Part shown: positions 1 to 8,582 of the stretch, one piece after another | How positions within the stretch are numbered: the stretch's first letter is position 1 | How the letters are laid out: every line of letters begins with the position of its first letter | DNA from: Marseilla massiliensis | Lineage (GTDB): Bacteria; Bacteroidota; Bacteroidia; Bacteroidales; Bacteroidaceae | Reading direction: 5' to 3' | DNA: 43,731 bases | NCBI RefSeq assembly: GCF_016899855.1 | Contig: NZ_JACJJG010000018.1 | Coordinates: forward strand, 1-43,731 | The notes under the pieces: generated by a model | The model's database searches: none | Told to the model about the DNA's origin: nothing | What the model saw: the letters and a program-made list of their open reading frames with translations, nothing else | Position numbers and translations under genes: made by a program

Positions 1-433
1 CGTCACTGCTTGGCCCCATGTTTTTTTCTTATGGATATTTCATACTCACGCTCGGCGATGTCTATCATCACGTCGCGCGCCTCCGTCTCCAAACGCGAGT
101 ACGCAAGCGCCTTCTCCAACTCGCGCACGCGCTTGCGCAGGGCCGCGTTCTCATCCCTGTATTCCTCCTTGCTGCGTCTTGCCATGTCGTCGTATTCTTC
201 TTCCGACGGCAAAGATAAGGTTTTCTCCCCATACTTTGACAGCCATGACGACAATAACGTCGGATTACACAGGCCATACTTCCTCGCACACTTGCGCTTG
301 CTCATGCCTGACGAGTAATAGTCACGAAGGACGCTCAATTTGAACTCCTCGCTGTACTTTGTTGGACTCTTTCGCATTGTTTTACACATTTTTTATTGTT
401 CATAAATGTGTCAACTTTTGCCAGGACAAGACA
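1..433 (-). mobile_element. Right part of the window-edge IS3-type element
   Basis: The element runs off the left edge. The orfA start lies at 389 and the probable terminal inverted repeat covers about 408-433; read on the - strand it begins TGTCTTGTCCTGGCAAAAG, and IS3 elements usually start with TG. The sequence beyond about 434 turns abruptly AT-rich. The other end and the target duplication are not visible, so the exact boundary is an inference. Confidence 0.6.
3..389 (-). CDS. IS3-family transposase OrfA
   Basis: This 128-residue protein is the first open reading frame of an IS3-type insertion sequence. Residues 8-60 look like the helix-turn-helix that binds the terminal repeats (KYSEEFKLSVLRDYY, then a second helix around RKCARKYGL). 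Residues 75-105 are a charged heptad-like coiled coil typical of OrfA multimerisation. Near the 3' end a run of seven A (T21-27 on the + strand) lies in the codon context AGA-AAA-AAA, the classic A AAA AAA slippery site. After a -1 shift the reading frame stays open to the window edge, so an OrfAB fusion transposase is expected. OrfB with the DDE catalytic residues is outside the window, so completeness and activity cannot be judged. The family call is sound; the subgroup is not resolved. Confidence 0.85.
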   Translation of the reverse strand: MCKTMRKSPTKYSEEFKLSVLRDYYSSGMSKRKCARKYGLCNPTLLSSWLSKYGEKTLSLPSEEEYDDMARRSKEEYRDENAALRKRVRELEKALAYSRLETEARDVMIDIAEREYEISIRKKHGAKQ

Positions 434-794
434 TTTATGAGCTTTATTTATGTGCGTTTTACCATTACTATTTAATAAAATACGGCCAAAATAAGGCCAT
501 ACCATACACTATTGAACGAAAAATAATGTTCAAAGATTGAGTCTTAGGAGCCTATATTCATCTGTTTCATAAGTTTTATTATACATTTTTCATTTGACAA
601 ATTGCAATGTTTTATGCCTTTTTCATTACATTAATTATTTATTATTGCCCCTGACATTCATATTACATTTAAAAAACTTCGCCCTCCATCCTACTTATTC
701 AAAGCTGCAAAACATATGTACCTGCGCTACCATATAGTTAACTTATCTTATACAAAATAATCAAGGCATTCAGTTGGGTTTGGAAAATTACTTG
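434..794. other. AT-rich intergenic stretch with no gene
   Basis: About 360 nt between the insertion-sequence end and the DUF5686 gene. It is strongly AT-rich, has stops in all frames at short intervals and no tRNA-like or strong hairpin structure that I could see. It may be the remains of the original upstream region of the DUF5686 gene, displaced by the insertion. Confidence 0.5.
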
Positions 795-802
795 TATATT
801 TG
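795..802 (+). promoter_or_regulatory. Possible -7 promoter element for the DUF5686 gene
   Basis: TATATTTG matches the Bacteroidetes -7 consensus TAnnTTTG, with a TTG at 774-776 about 18 nt upstream. If used, transcription would start near 809, which would exclude the GTG start at 807 and favour the ATG at 843. This conflicts with the signal-peptide argument, so the match may be chance in AT-rich DNA. Confidence 0.3.
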
Positions 803-806
803 CATT

Positions 807-2837
807 GTGAATTGTCGCGTCAAAATAATATTTGCATGTGCAATGTTGATATGGCTGCATGCCTCCAGAACATTCGCCAAGATTGAATCAGACTCACTGA
901 TTCTGCAACGTGTCTTGACCTACAAAGAAAGTTTGCCTGCCAAGTTGGACGGAATCCATACAAATATATATATAAGGTACTATTTCAAAACCGAAAAACG
1001 TAATTTTACCCTCATGGCCATACCGTCAATGTATGCCATATCACGCGGTAACAGGGAGTACGCAGGTGAATCATACAGTACTATTTACATAAAAGACAAT
1101 GTCGTAAAAGAATCGACCAGACAACTAAATACAGGAACAATCCCCAGATACAAAAATACGATGACAACAATGTTGAAGTATCTGTTGCCCGATATCTATA
1201 ATGTAACAATATTAGACAACCAGATTTTATCCCCTTTCAACAAGCACAATTTAAATCTATACAGGTACGACATCACCCTCCTTACGAATAACCGTGCCGA
1301 GATTGTTTTCCGTCCCAAACGGTATAATACACAGCTAATAAGCGGATCAGCTATTGTTGACAGAGTATCAGGACGTGTAATAAAAATCGGTTTCAACGGC
1401 GAATATGACATGGTAAACTTCCATGTAAATGCAGAAATGGGCAAATACGGCCTTCGCTCATTATTGCCGAAAACCTGTGACATTGACGCAACATTCCATT
1501 TTATCGGCAATAAGATAAAGGCTTCGTACCATTCCGTTTATGACAATCCAATATTTTTACCTGATTCCATCGTCAATTCACACGACAGCAAACTGATGGC
1601 CGAAGTAAGGCCCACACCTTTGCCGGAGAGCATCAAGCAAGTTTACCAAAAGAATGATTCAATCAAGGCCAAGACTGATACTGTAAAAGTAAAAAAAGAG
1701 GAAAGTAAATGGAAAAAGATTTTGTGGAATTCATTTGGCGACTATGTAATTAACCGGACAAAAGGCAATTTTGGAACAAAGGATCAGGGTGCGTTCAGGA
1801 TTTCACCAATACTTAATCCTCTCTACCTTAGTTATAGTGGCCGTCGTGGTGTAACTTATAAGCTAAAATTAAATGGCAGTTACAAATTTTCGTTGAATAG
1901 GGACATTTCGATAGAGTTTAAAGCTGGCTACTCATTCAAGCAAAATCAATTCTACTTCAACATCCCGATAAGATTTAATTTTAATAAAAGGCGTAATGGC
2001 TATATTGGACTGGACATTGGCAACGGTAACCGGATAACAAATTCAAGTATTGTTGATCAAATCAAGCACGAGTCTCTCGATTCGATAGATTGGGATAAAT
2101 TGGAGCTTGACTATTTCAAGGATTTCTACGTGAAATTCATGGTAAATTATGATTTGTCCAACAAATGGAGTGTAAAACCTGGCATGATTTACCACCGGCG
2201 TTCTGCCGTAAATGAAGCGGGATTTGTTGCAGCAAACCGCCCGACAACTTATTATTCATTCGCTCCGTCATTGGAAATACAATTCCGCCCTAGTGGATGG
2301 AGCGGTCCGATTATCACTGCCGATTATGAGCGTGGCGTACGTATTGGTAGCGCAGACATGGATTACGAACGTTTTGAGTTTGACGTCTCATGGAAAAAGA
2401 ATTTCTATTCACTGAGAAGTATGTCATTAAGGTTGGGCAGCGGATTCTACACCTCAAAAAGCAGAAATTCATACTTCCTTGACTATACAAATTTCAGGGA
2501 CGAGAACATCCCCGGCGGTTGGAATGATGATTGGACAGGAGAATTCCAGCTGCTTAACAGCAACTGGTACAACGTGTCTGAATATTATGTCCGTACCAAC
2601 GCAACATACGAATCCCCTCTCATGGTTTTTTCACGTATCCCATATATCGGGAGACTGATGGAAATGGAACGTATATACATAAATGTCTTGTTTGTTGACC
2701 ATCTTCACCCTTATGTCGAGTACGGATATGGATTTACGAACAGATTTTTTTCCATGGGATTCTTTATGGCAACACGTAACAAGGATTTTGACGGAGTCGG
2801 TTTCCGTTTTGGGTTTGAACTGTTCAGGGACTGGTAA
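807..2837 (+). CDS. DUF5686 family outer-membrane protein
   Basis: The product resembles the Bacteroidetes DUF5686 family, predicted outer-membrane beta-barrel proteins of unknown function that often follow a carboxypeptidase-like regulatory domain. Here that N-terminal domain is absent. The first half is a mixed soluble region with repeated R-Y-Y and DITLLTN-type strands; from about residue 290 a lysine-rich linker leads into alternating aromatic strands typical of a barrel, ending in FELFRDW. I chose the GTG at 807 because it gives a convincing signal peptide (MNCRVKIIFACAMLIWL, cleavage near RTFA). A TTG at 774 and an ATG at 843 are alternatives; the ATG would leave a very short signal sequence. 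It precedes the helicase-nuclease gene by 27 nt and is probably co-transcribed. Family assignment is by pattern memory; function is unknown. Confidence 0.75.
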   Translation: MNCRVKIIFACAMLIWLHASRTFAKIESDSLILQRVLTYKESLPAKLDGIHTNIYIRYYFKTEKRNFTLMAIPSMYAISRGNREYAGESYSTIYIKDNVVKESTRQLNTGTIPRYKNTMTTMLKYLLPDIYNVTILDNQILSPFNKHNLNLYRYDITLLTNNRAEIVFRPKRYNTQLISGSAIVDRVSGRVIKIGFNGEYDMVNFHVNAEMGKYGLRSLLPKTCDIDATFHFIGNKIKASYHSVYDNPIFLPDSIVNSHDSKLMAEVRPTPLPESIKQVYQKNDSIKAKTDTVKVKKEESKWKKILWNSFGDYVINRTKGNFGTKDQGAFRISPILNPLYLSYSGRRGVTYKLKLNGSYKFSLNRDISIEFKAGYSFKQNQFYFNIPIRFNFNKRRNGYIGLDIGNGNRITNSSIVDQIKHESLDSIDWDKLELDYFKDFYVKFMVNYDLSNKWSVKPGMIYHRRSAVNEAGFVAANRPTTYYSFAPSLEIQFRPSGWSGPIITADYERGVRIGSADMDYERFEFDVSWKKNFYSLRSMSLRLGSGFYTSKSRNSYFLDYTNFRDENIPGGWNDDWTGEFQLLNSNWYNVSEYYVRTNATYESPLMVFSRIPYIGRLMEMERIYINVLFVDHLHPYVEYGYGFTNRFFSMGFFMATRNKDFDGVGFRFGFELFRDW

Positions 2838-2864
2838 ATTAATGAAAAACAATTATTTTATAGA

Positions 2865-5800
2865 ATGAAACCATTAACAGTATATAAGGCAAGTGCCGGT
2901 AGCGGAAAAACATTCACGTTGGCAGTTGAGTATATAAAACTGCTGATTGACAATCCCCTTTGCTTCAAGAATATTCTTGCAGTAACGTTCACCAATAAAG
3001 CGACTGAAGAAATGAAGTTGCGAATCCTTAGTCAGCTATACGGCATATGGAAAATGTTGCCAGACTCACGTGTTTACATGAAAGCTGTATGTGAAGGCTT
3101 ATCCATTGACGAAAGAAAGGCAAGTAAACAGGCTGGATTAGCTTTAAATTATTTGATACATAATTATCACTACTTTAGGGTAGAAACAATTGATTCGTTT
3201 TTTCAATCAATACTGCGTAATTTAGCAAGGGAACTTGACTTAACGGCAAATCTGAAAATCGGATTAAACGACATACAGGTTGAGGAAGAAGCAGTTGATC
3301 AACTGATAGAATCATTGGATTCAACAAGTATCATGCTGGAGTGGCTAATAAGCTATATCTTTTCAAACATCAGCGAAAATAAAAGCTGGAATGTTATTGG
3401 ACAGGTCAAGAATTTCGGTAGAACAATTTTCCGCGACTTCTATAAAACAATAGGTGAAGAACTTAGTGCTACCATTTCACAAAATGACTTTTTCAAAAAC
3501 TACACGGATTGTCTTAAAACCATACAAACCAATGCAAAAAAACGCATGGCCGAATACACCGTAACATTTGAACGTGAAACGTCCAATGCAGGCCTTACAC
3601 CGCTTTCATATGCAAAGAAGGGCAATGGGATCAGCAGCTATTTTAATAAACTTAGAAGTAATGATTTCAGCGATTCTCGATGCATTAACACCGTTTTTAG
3701 AAATTGTTATGACAATGCCGAGAGCTGGACCAGCAAAACCAGCCCCGACAGAGACGTAATAGTATCTTTAGTGAACGATAAGCTTCTGAATTTATTACAT
3801 GAAGCGGAGAACGAGCGGAAAAAGCAATGGAAATTGTATTCAACAGCCGGTTGCACGCTAAGACATTTGGATAAACTACGTTTATTGAACCGAATCGAGA
3901 ATAAAGTAAGGCAGCTTAATGGCGAAGCAAACAGATTTCTATTAAGTGACACACAATTCTTGCTACATACTCTAATCAAAGATAATGACTCACCTTTCAT
4001 TTTTGAAAAAGCAGGATGCAGCCTTGAACATATAATGATTGATGAATTTCAAGATACAAGCTCAATACAATGGCAGAATTTCAAGGTCTTGTTAAATGAG
4101 TGCATGAGTCATTATGGGGACGGAAAAAATGACAACCTTGAAGGAAAGAACCTTACACATAATCTTATTGTTGGTGACGTTAAGCAAAGCATCTACCGTT
4201 GGCGTTCGGGAGATTGGCGGTTATTGAACGGTATTGAGTCACAATTTGACAGGCCTGAAAGTAAAGTTGACATTAAGAATCTACAGGTCAATTATCGTTC
4301 TGAGCGTAATATTATTAAATTCAATAACATATTTTTCACATTGGCCGCTAAATACGAGTACAATAAAGAATGCGAAATAAATGACGAAAGTACATCAAAT
4401 GAATTGTTAACCGCATATTCGGACGTGTGTCAACATGCAAATTCTGACAAAAAGGCTGAAGGCATGGTGAAAATCAAATTGTTGACAGACGACGAATATG
4501 AAGGTAATATGCTTGCCTTGATTGACGAGACAATTGAAAAATTGTTATCGGCAGGCATATCCGCAAATAATATTGCCATACTAATAAGATATAACCGGCA
4601 TATTCCCATAATTGCCGATTACCTCATGGAAAAACATCCAGATTTGAAAATAGTAAGCGATGAAGCGTTCAGGCTTGATGCCTCATTAGCCGTGAACACA
4701 ATTATTCAGGCGCTATCTTTAATTTTGCATCCTGATGATATATTGTCGAAAGCCAATCTTGCAGTAACATACCAAAAGAAAATATTGGGAACAGAAATCA
4801 GTATAAGTGATATTCTTTCAGAGATAAAAAGAGGTAACAAAGGCATTGATTATTTATTGCCGGCAACATTCACCGAGTGTATTGCGGAACTCGCAAAGAT
4901 GCCACTTTTTGAAATAGTAGAATATATATATTCTTCGTTTCAGCTATCCAAACTTAATAACCAAAGTGCCTATATTTGCGCATTTTATGATCAAATATCA
5001 GAATTTATAACTGGAAATTCTGGTAATATAGCCAAATTCATGGAAGAATGGAACGACTCAATATGCAATAAAACGATACAAAGTGATGAGATTAACGGAA
5101 TAAGGATTATTAGCATTCATAAAAGCAAAGGGCTTGAATTTGACAATGTAATAATACCATTTTGCGACTGGGCTCTTGAAAACCGTGACACAACGCTATG
5201 GTGTAAACCCGATGAGTATCCATTTAATTTACTGCCAATAGTCCCTGTTGACTATAGTAAAAAGTTATTGGAAACCATTTATTCAAAAGATTATAAAAAC
5301 GAACACATACAGAACAAAGTCGATAATCTTAATTTGCTCTACGTGGCTTTCACAAGGGCAAGTAAGAATCTCTTTATATATGGCCGTAAGAACGGCACAC
5401 GTGGTGGACTTGGTTGCCGCTCCGAAATTATTTCCGAATGCATTGATAGTTTAGCTGAAAGCTTGGAAGGTGCCGTAGTTGATGGAAAAGAAAATAAAGA
5501 TTCATCATCATCTGAACCTGTCACATTTACTTATGGCACACTTTGCGCTTCAATGAAAACGGTTAAAGAAAGTGTTTCCGAAAACGTCTTTTTAACTCGA
5601 ATACAACAACAAAGAATCGAAATAAAGACGTCAGATGTTCCTGTTAAATTCAGGCAAAGTAATAAAAGTCTCGATTTCATCGCAAATAATGAAGACAATA
5701 AAGACGATGACAATTATATCAAAACCGGAAATATACTGCATAAATTATTTTCAACAATCCGTACGACTGATGATATAGCAAACGCTTTAAAACAATTGGA

Positions 5801-6164
5801 ATATGAAGGCATACTTTATGATGACCATATAACGGCAGAGAAAATGTCGGATTTGTTAAACAAAAGACTTTCCGATAAAAAAATTTCAGATTGGTTTGAC
5901 CGTCGTTGGAATGTCTTTAATGAGTGCAGTATTCTTTCATATGACAATGCTACTGGCAAGGTTTGTGAACGACGTCCTGACAGAGTAATTACCGATGGGA
6001 ATGAAACAAAAGTGATTGATTTTAAGTTCGGTAAACCACGAGATGAATATAAACAACAGGTTCAACAATATATACACTTACTTGAAAGCATGGGATATAA
6101 TAATGTTAAAGGTTATCTGTGGTATGTTTATTCAAATGAAATAGATGAAGTCAATGCGTGTTAA
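2865..6164 (+). CDS. RecB/AddA-like UvrD-type helicase with C-terminal nuclease domain
   Basis: An ATP-dependent DNA helicase-exonuclease subunit of the RecBCD/AddAB class, acting on double-strand break ends in the cytoplasm. Walker A is ASAGSGKT at residues 9-16; motif Ia includes AVTFTNKATEEM; the Walker B region IMIDEFQDTSS lies near residue 393; GDVKQSIYRWRSGD is motif III; LLYVAFTRAS is motif VI. The last 65 residues carry RPDRV and VIDFKFG (D1052, K1054), followed by QVQQY, the PD-(D/E)XK nuclease signature. At 1099 residues the length is typical. The AddB-type partner gene is often adjacent in Bacteroidetes but is not in this window. It is probably co-transcribed with the DUF5686 gene, and the array at 6192-6279 ends the unit. 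The exact name (addA versus recB) is left open. Confidence 0.9.
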   Translation: MKPLTVYKASAGSGKTFTLAVEYIKLLIDNPLCFKNILAVTFTNKATEEMKLRILSQLYGIWKMLPDSRVYMKAVCEGLSIDERKASKQAGLALNYLIHNYHYFRVETIDSFFQSILRNLARELDLTANLKIGLNDIQVEEEAVDQLIESLDSTSIMLEWLISYIFSNISENKSWNVIGQVKNFGRTIFRDFYKTIGEELSATISQNDFFKNYTDCLKTIQTNAKKRMAEYTVTFERETSNAGLTPLSYAKKGNGISSYFNKLRSNDFSDSRCINTVFRNCYDNAESWTSKTSPDRDVIVSLVNDKLLNLLHEAENERKKQWKLYSTAGCTLRHLDKLRLLNRIENKVRQLNGEANRFLLSDTQFLLHTLIKDNDSPFIFEKAGCSLEHIMIDEFQDTSSIQWQNFKVLLNECMSHYGDGKNDNLEGKNLTHNLIVGDVKQSIYRWRSGDWRLLNGIESQFDRPESKVDIKNLQVNYRSERNIIKFNNIFFTLAAKYEYNKECEINDESTSNELLTAYSDVCQHANSDKKAEGMVKIKLLTDDEYEGNMLALIDETIEKLLSAGISANNIAILIRYNRHIPIIADYLMEKHPDLKIVSDEAFRLDASLAVNTIIQALSLILHPDDILSKANLAVTYQKKILGTEISISDILSEIKRGNKGIDYLLPATFTECIAELAKMPLFEIVEYIYSSFQLSKLNNQSAYICAFYDQISEFITGNSGNIAKFMEEWNDSICNKTIQSDEINGIRIISIHKSKGLEFDNVIIPFCDWALENRDTTLWCKPDEYPFNLLPIVPVDYSKKLLETIYSKDYKNEHIQNKVDNLNLLYVAFTRASKNLFIYGRKNGTRGGLGCRSEIISECIDSLAESLEGAVVDGKENKDSSSSEPVTFTYGTLCASMKTVKESVSENVFLTRIQQQRIEIKTSDVPVKFRQSNKSLDFIANNEDNKDDDNYIKTGNILHKLFSTIRTTDDIANALKQLEYEGILYDDHITAEKMSDLLNKRLSDKKISDWFDRRWNVFNECSILSYDNATGKVCERRPDRVITDGNETKVIDFKFGKPRDEYKQQVQQYIHLLESMGYNNVKGYLWYVYSNEIDEVNAC

Positions 6165-6191
6165 CCCTAATTCCACATATAAGTAAAATAT

Positions 6192-6279
6192 GAAATATGG
6201 CCTTTTAAATTATAAAAGAGCACCTATCAGAACATAAAACATGGCCTTTTATAATCTAAAAGGCCATGTTTTATATATC
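6192..6279. repeat. Intergenic array A of four 22-nt units; bidirectional terminator-like
   Basis: Four consecutive 22-nt units begin at 6192, 6214, 6236 and 6258. The common pattern is AAAA, seven variable bases, TTTT, A, six variable bases; unit 2 is the most degenerate. Units 3 and 4 are in opposite sense and form a perfect 18-bp stem (6234-6251 with 6257-6274) around a 5-nt loop. The array lies between two converging genes, so it could stop transcription from both sides. The same design recurs at 12177, 22180 and 38828. Confidence 0.8.
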
Positions 6280-6313
6280 GCATAATAATGAAATTTGGCG
6301 CGCAATGAAAATA

Positions 6314-6511
6314 TCAGCGCTTAATAACCATTTTATTGTTTTTACGAATAATCTCTATCGTTCCTCCTACCCATTCTGTAAAAGGCTGTTCTTCTGTAAA
6401 TGTTCGGAAATCAATAATTTCATCATCTTTAATGGTAACAATACATTGCAAATATTGCACACCATCCATTATAACCCTATTTACACCATATTGATGAATC
6501 ATAAAAAACAT
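6314..6511 (-). CDS. Small conserved hypothetical protein
   Basis: A 65-residue acidic to neutral protein with alternating beta-strand-like segments (VIMDGVQYLQCIVTIKDDEIIDF) and a WVGGTIEI motif near the C-terminus. Small proteins with this arrangement, an F-T-E-E segment followed by W-x-G-G-T-I-E, are common in Bacteroidales, as far as I recall, and have no assigned function. It starts 24 nt after the stop of the DUF4296 lipoprotein gene and in the same direction, so it is probably the last gene of the ileS operon. A second ATG three codons in is an equally possible start. No signal peptide or membrane segment is seen. Confidence 0.6.
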   Translation of the reverse strand: MFFMIHQYGVNRVIMDGVQYLQCIVTIKDDEIIDFRTFTEEQPFTEWVGGTIEIIRKNNKMVIKR

Positions 6512-6535
6512 TTGTTATAATCGAACACATACAAA

Positions 6536-7543
6536 TTATCTTTTACGAATTTCCTCTCCAGCAGATACTGGTTGTATTTTTGACATTTTCAACGGCTTGC
6601 CGACATTAGTTGCAGGCATCAACCGATGTTTCACAGGCTGGACATCTTTTGGTTCAGACGGAGTAACTTTTTCTGCAGGAATGGATTTCACCTTATTGCT
6701 TGAAGTATCAATCCGTAGCTGGTTGGAAGTTGCTGGCGCTTGCACATTTGTTGCATTTCCTTTATTACGCAGCCTGACTAAACGGATGTTGTTGACAAAC
6801 ATTAATTTAAGATTATTTCCTCCCTCTGGTTCGCGCCTGAGAGTCCGATTGTCAAGATATATAAAACCTTTAATTGATTTTATTCCTAACATTGCACCAT
6901 CAGACACCGTAACACTGTAGTTTGAATTCGAAGACATACGCACTGTACTGCTTGCCACACTGTCATTCTTAAATTGCACAGCCAACAACGCAATCGCATT
7001 CTTGCCTCCTTCTTTATATACAAAATCGCAATTAAAACTGAATATCAGTTTGTCACCTTTTTGGTAAGTGCTGTCTGCGGTAATGTCGAAAGTCATGACA
7101 TTGTACGGTGCTTTCGGCAAAAACATTGCCGAAGGTACCCCGCGCCATAAATTTGATGTATCCCGAACTGACTTCATGTCCCCAAATTGTCGAATATCAT
7201 TGGCTGATGCTCCTAATGCCATTGCATCATCCTCAAATCTTTTCGAAAGGTTTTCATATATTTTATGGAGTCGGTCAGCATGTCGCATATAATAAACCAA
7301 CGAGCTGTCAAACTCTGCTTGTGTTATTCCGTATTTACGTAATACGGCCTGTCGATATAGAACAACGTCATATGACTCATTATCCGCGTTATCACCATTA
7401 CCGGCCATGGCATCAGCCAAATGATAATCATATAATACATCTTCAAATTCATCAGGTTGAAGATACTCATCCGGCACTTGTGGCTTACATGAAAAGCACA
7501 AGGCCAACAGCATTATAAATGGGATAAAACGCGAAATTCTCAT
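6536..7543 (-). CDS. DUF4296 domain lipoprotein
   Basis: A 335-residue exported lipoprotein. The N-terminus MRISRFIPFIMLLALCFSC has a signal peptide ending in a lipobox with Cys19. Residues 23-115 (DEYLQPDEFEDVLYDYHLADAM and following helices) match the Bacteroidetes DUF4296 domain, whose role is unknown. The middle region is beta-rich, and residues from about 265 are a Pro/Lys/Ser-rich, probably disordered tail. The ATG overlaps the end of lspA by four bases (ATGA), showing translational coupling. It is apt, though not proof of function, that a lipoprotein is coupled to the lipoprotein signal peptidase that would process it. Confidence 0.85.
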   Translation of the reverse strand: MRISRFIPFIMLLALCFSCKPQVPDEYLQPDEFEDVLYDYHLADAMAGNGDNADNESYDVVLYRQAVLRKYGITQAEFDSSLVYYMRHADRLHKIYENLSKRFEDDAMALGASANDIRQFGDMKSVRDTSNLWRGVPSAMFLPKAPYNVMTFDITADSTYQKGDKLIFSFNCDFVYKEGGKNAIALLAVQFKNDSVASSTVRMSSNSNYSVTVSDGAMLGIKSIKGFIYLDNRTLRREPEGGNNLKLMFVNNIRLVRLRNKGNATNVQAPATSNQLRIDTSSNKVKSIPAEKVTPSEPKDVQPVKHRLMPATNVGKPLKMSKIQPVSAGEEIRKR

Positions 7544-8172
7544 TTCCTTTTAAATGAAATTTGCGACAATTCCTTACGGCAAAATAACAGAATCAATATG
7601 ACTCCAACACTTACACATGAATCGGCGAAATTGAATACAGGACTAAAAAAGACGAATTCATCGCCTCCGACAAATGGGATCCACTCCGGCCACGTTGTCA
7701 CGATTAACGGGAAATAGAACATATCCACTACTTTTCCCATAAGGAACGGAGCATATCCATGACCAAATGGAACAAAATAGGATACATAATAAGGTGAAGA
7801 TGCATTGAAAATCAAGCCATAAAACATACAGTCAATCAAGTTGCCTATTGCACCTGCAAAAACAAGTGCGAGACAAACAACCCACAAGGTCCTTGCGTTA
7901 TGCTTGATCTGCCTGAACAAATACCATCCAACAACGCTTATTGCAAAGATACGAAAAAGGCTGAGAACCAGTTTGTTCACTATCGTCATGCCGAATGCCA
8001 TCCCATTGTTCTCGATAAAACTGATATAAAACCAATCCGTTACCCGTATGCTTTCATGCAGGTACATCCCAGTTTTAACCTCAATCTTTATCACTTGGTC
8101 AATGACCAGCAACAGCAAGACAATCAAACCGATTGTCAACCCTTTTCTCCTGATAATATTCGAATTTCCCAT
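7540..8172 (-). CDS. lspA: Lipoprotein signal peptidase II
   Basis: An inner-membrane aspartic peptidase that removes the signal peptide of diacylglyceryl-modified prolipoproteins. Four hydrophobic helices are evident (about residues 11-29, 63-85, 95-112 and 183-200). Conserved blocks are ENNGMAFG (55-61), AGAIGNLID (106-114), KVVDMF with the likely catalytic D150, and FNFADS with D184. At 210 residues it is longer than the E. coli enzyme (about 164); the extra length sits between GNLID and VVD and between the two catalytic aspartates, both periplasmic in the known fold. It starts one base after the dksA-like stop codon and overlaps the next gene by four bases, within the ileS operon. Confidence 0.95.
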   Translation of the reverse strand: MGNSNIIRRKGLTIGLIVLLLLVIDQVIKIEVKTGMYLHESIRVTDWFYISFIENNGMAFGMTIVNKLVLSLFRIFAISVVGWYLFRQIKHNARTLWVVCLALVFAGAIGNLIDCMFYGLIFNASSPYYVSYFVPFGHGYAPFLMGKVVDMFYFPLIVTTWPEWIPFVGGDEFVFFSPVFNFADSCVSVGVILILLFCRKELSQISFKRK

Positions 8173-8553
8173 TTAACGCTTTCTGGCATTCTTTGAGGCT
8201 ACGCTCAACGTTGCATGCGGAACAGCACGCAGGCGCTCCTTGGGTATTAGTTCGCCCGTGATACGATCAATTCCATATGTCTTGTTTTCGATTCTTACAA
8301 GAGCAGCCTCAAGTCCTTGTATAAATTTTTGCAAACGACTTGCTTGCTGGATAAGCTCCTCTTTACTTTGAGTAGCACTACCCTCTTCCAGTATCTTGTA
8401 TGTTGGCGACGTATCGTCAACGTCATTACCGTCGGCGTTCATCAACGTTCTCATCATTTGGTTATAATCACGCCGAGCCAACGCCAGCTTGTCATTTATT
8501 ATTCCTCTGAACTCTTCAAGCTCCTCATCGCTGTAACGTGTTTTTTCTGCCAT
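8173..8553 (-). CDS. DksA/TraR-family transcription regulator lacking zinc-finger cysteines
   Basis: A 126-residue member of the DksA/TraR family, which enters the RNA polymerase secondary channel and modulates initiation with ppGpp. The coiled-coil part spans about residues 8-88, with an acidic tip around DGNDVDDTS (41-49). The C-terminal globular signature is retained (TYGIDRITGELIPKERLRAV) but the zinc-finger cysteines are gone; the protein has no cysteine at all, and Asp replaces the first Cys of YGIC. It lies 29 nt downstream of ileS and abuts lspA, an arrangement I regard as common in Bacteroidetes. Activity toward polymerase is inferred from the family only. Confidence 0.85.
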   Translation of the reverse strand: MAEKTRYSDEELEEFRGIINDKLALARRDYNQMMRTLMNADGNDVDDTSPTYKILEEGSATQSKEELIQQASRLQKFIQGLEAALVRIENKTYGIDRITGELIPKERLRAVPHATLSVASKNARKR

Positions 8554-8582
8554 AATAGATATATTTAAAAGTTAATATGAAA

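Noticed and set aside
6266..6520. 84-codon + strand frame
   Set aside because: It overlaps array A and lies antisense to the conserved small protein gene, with no recognisable features.
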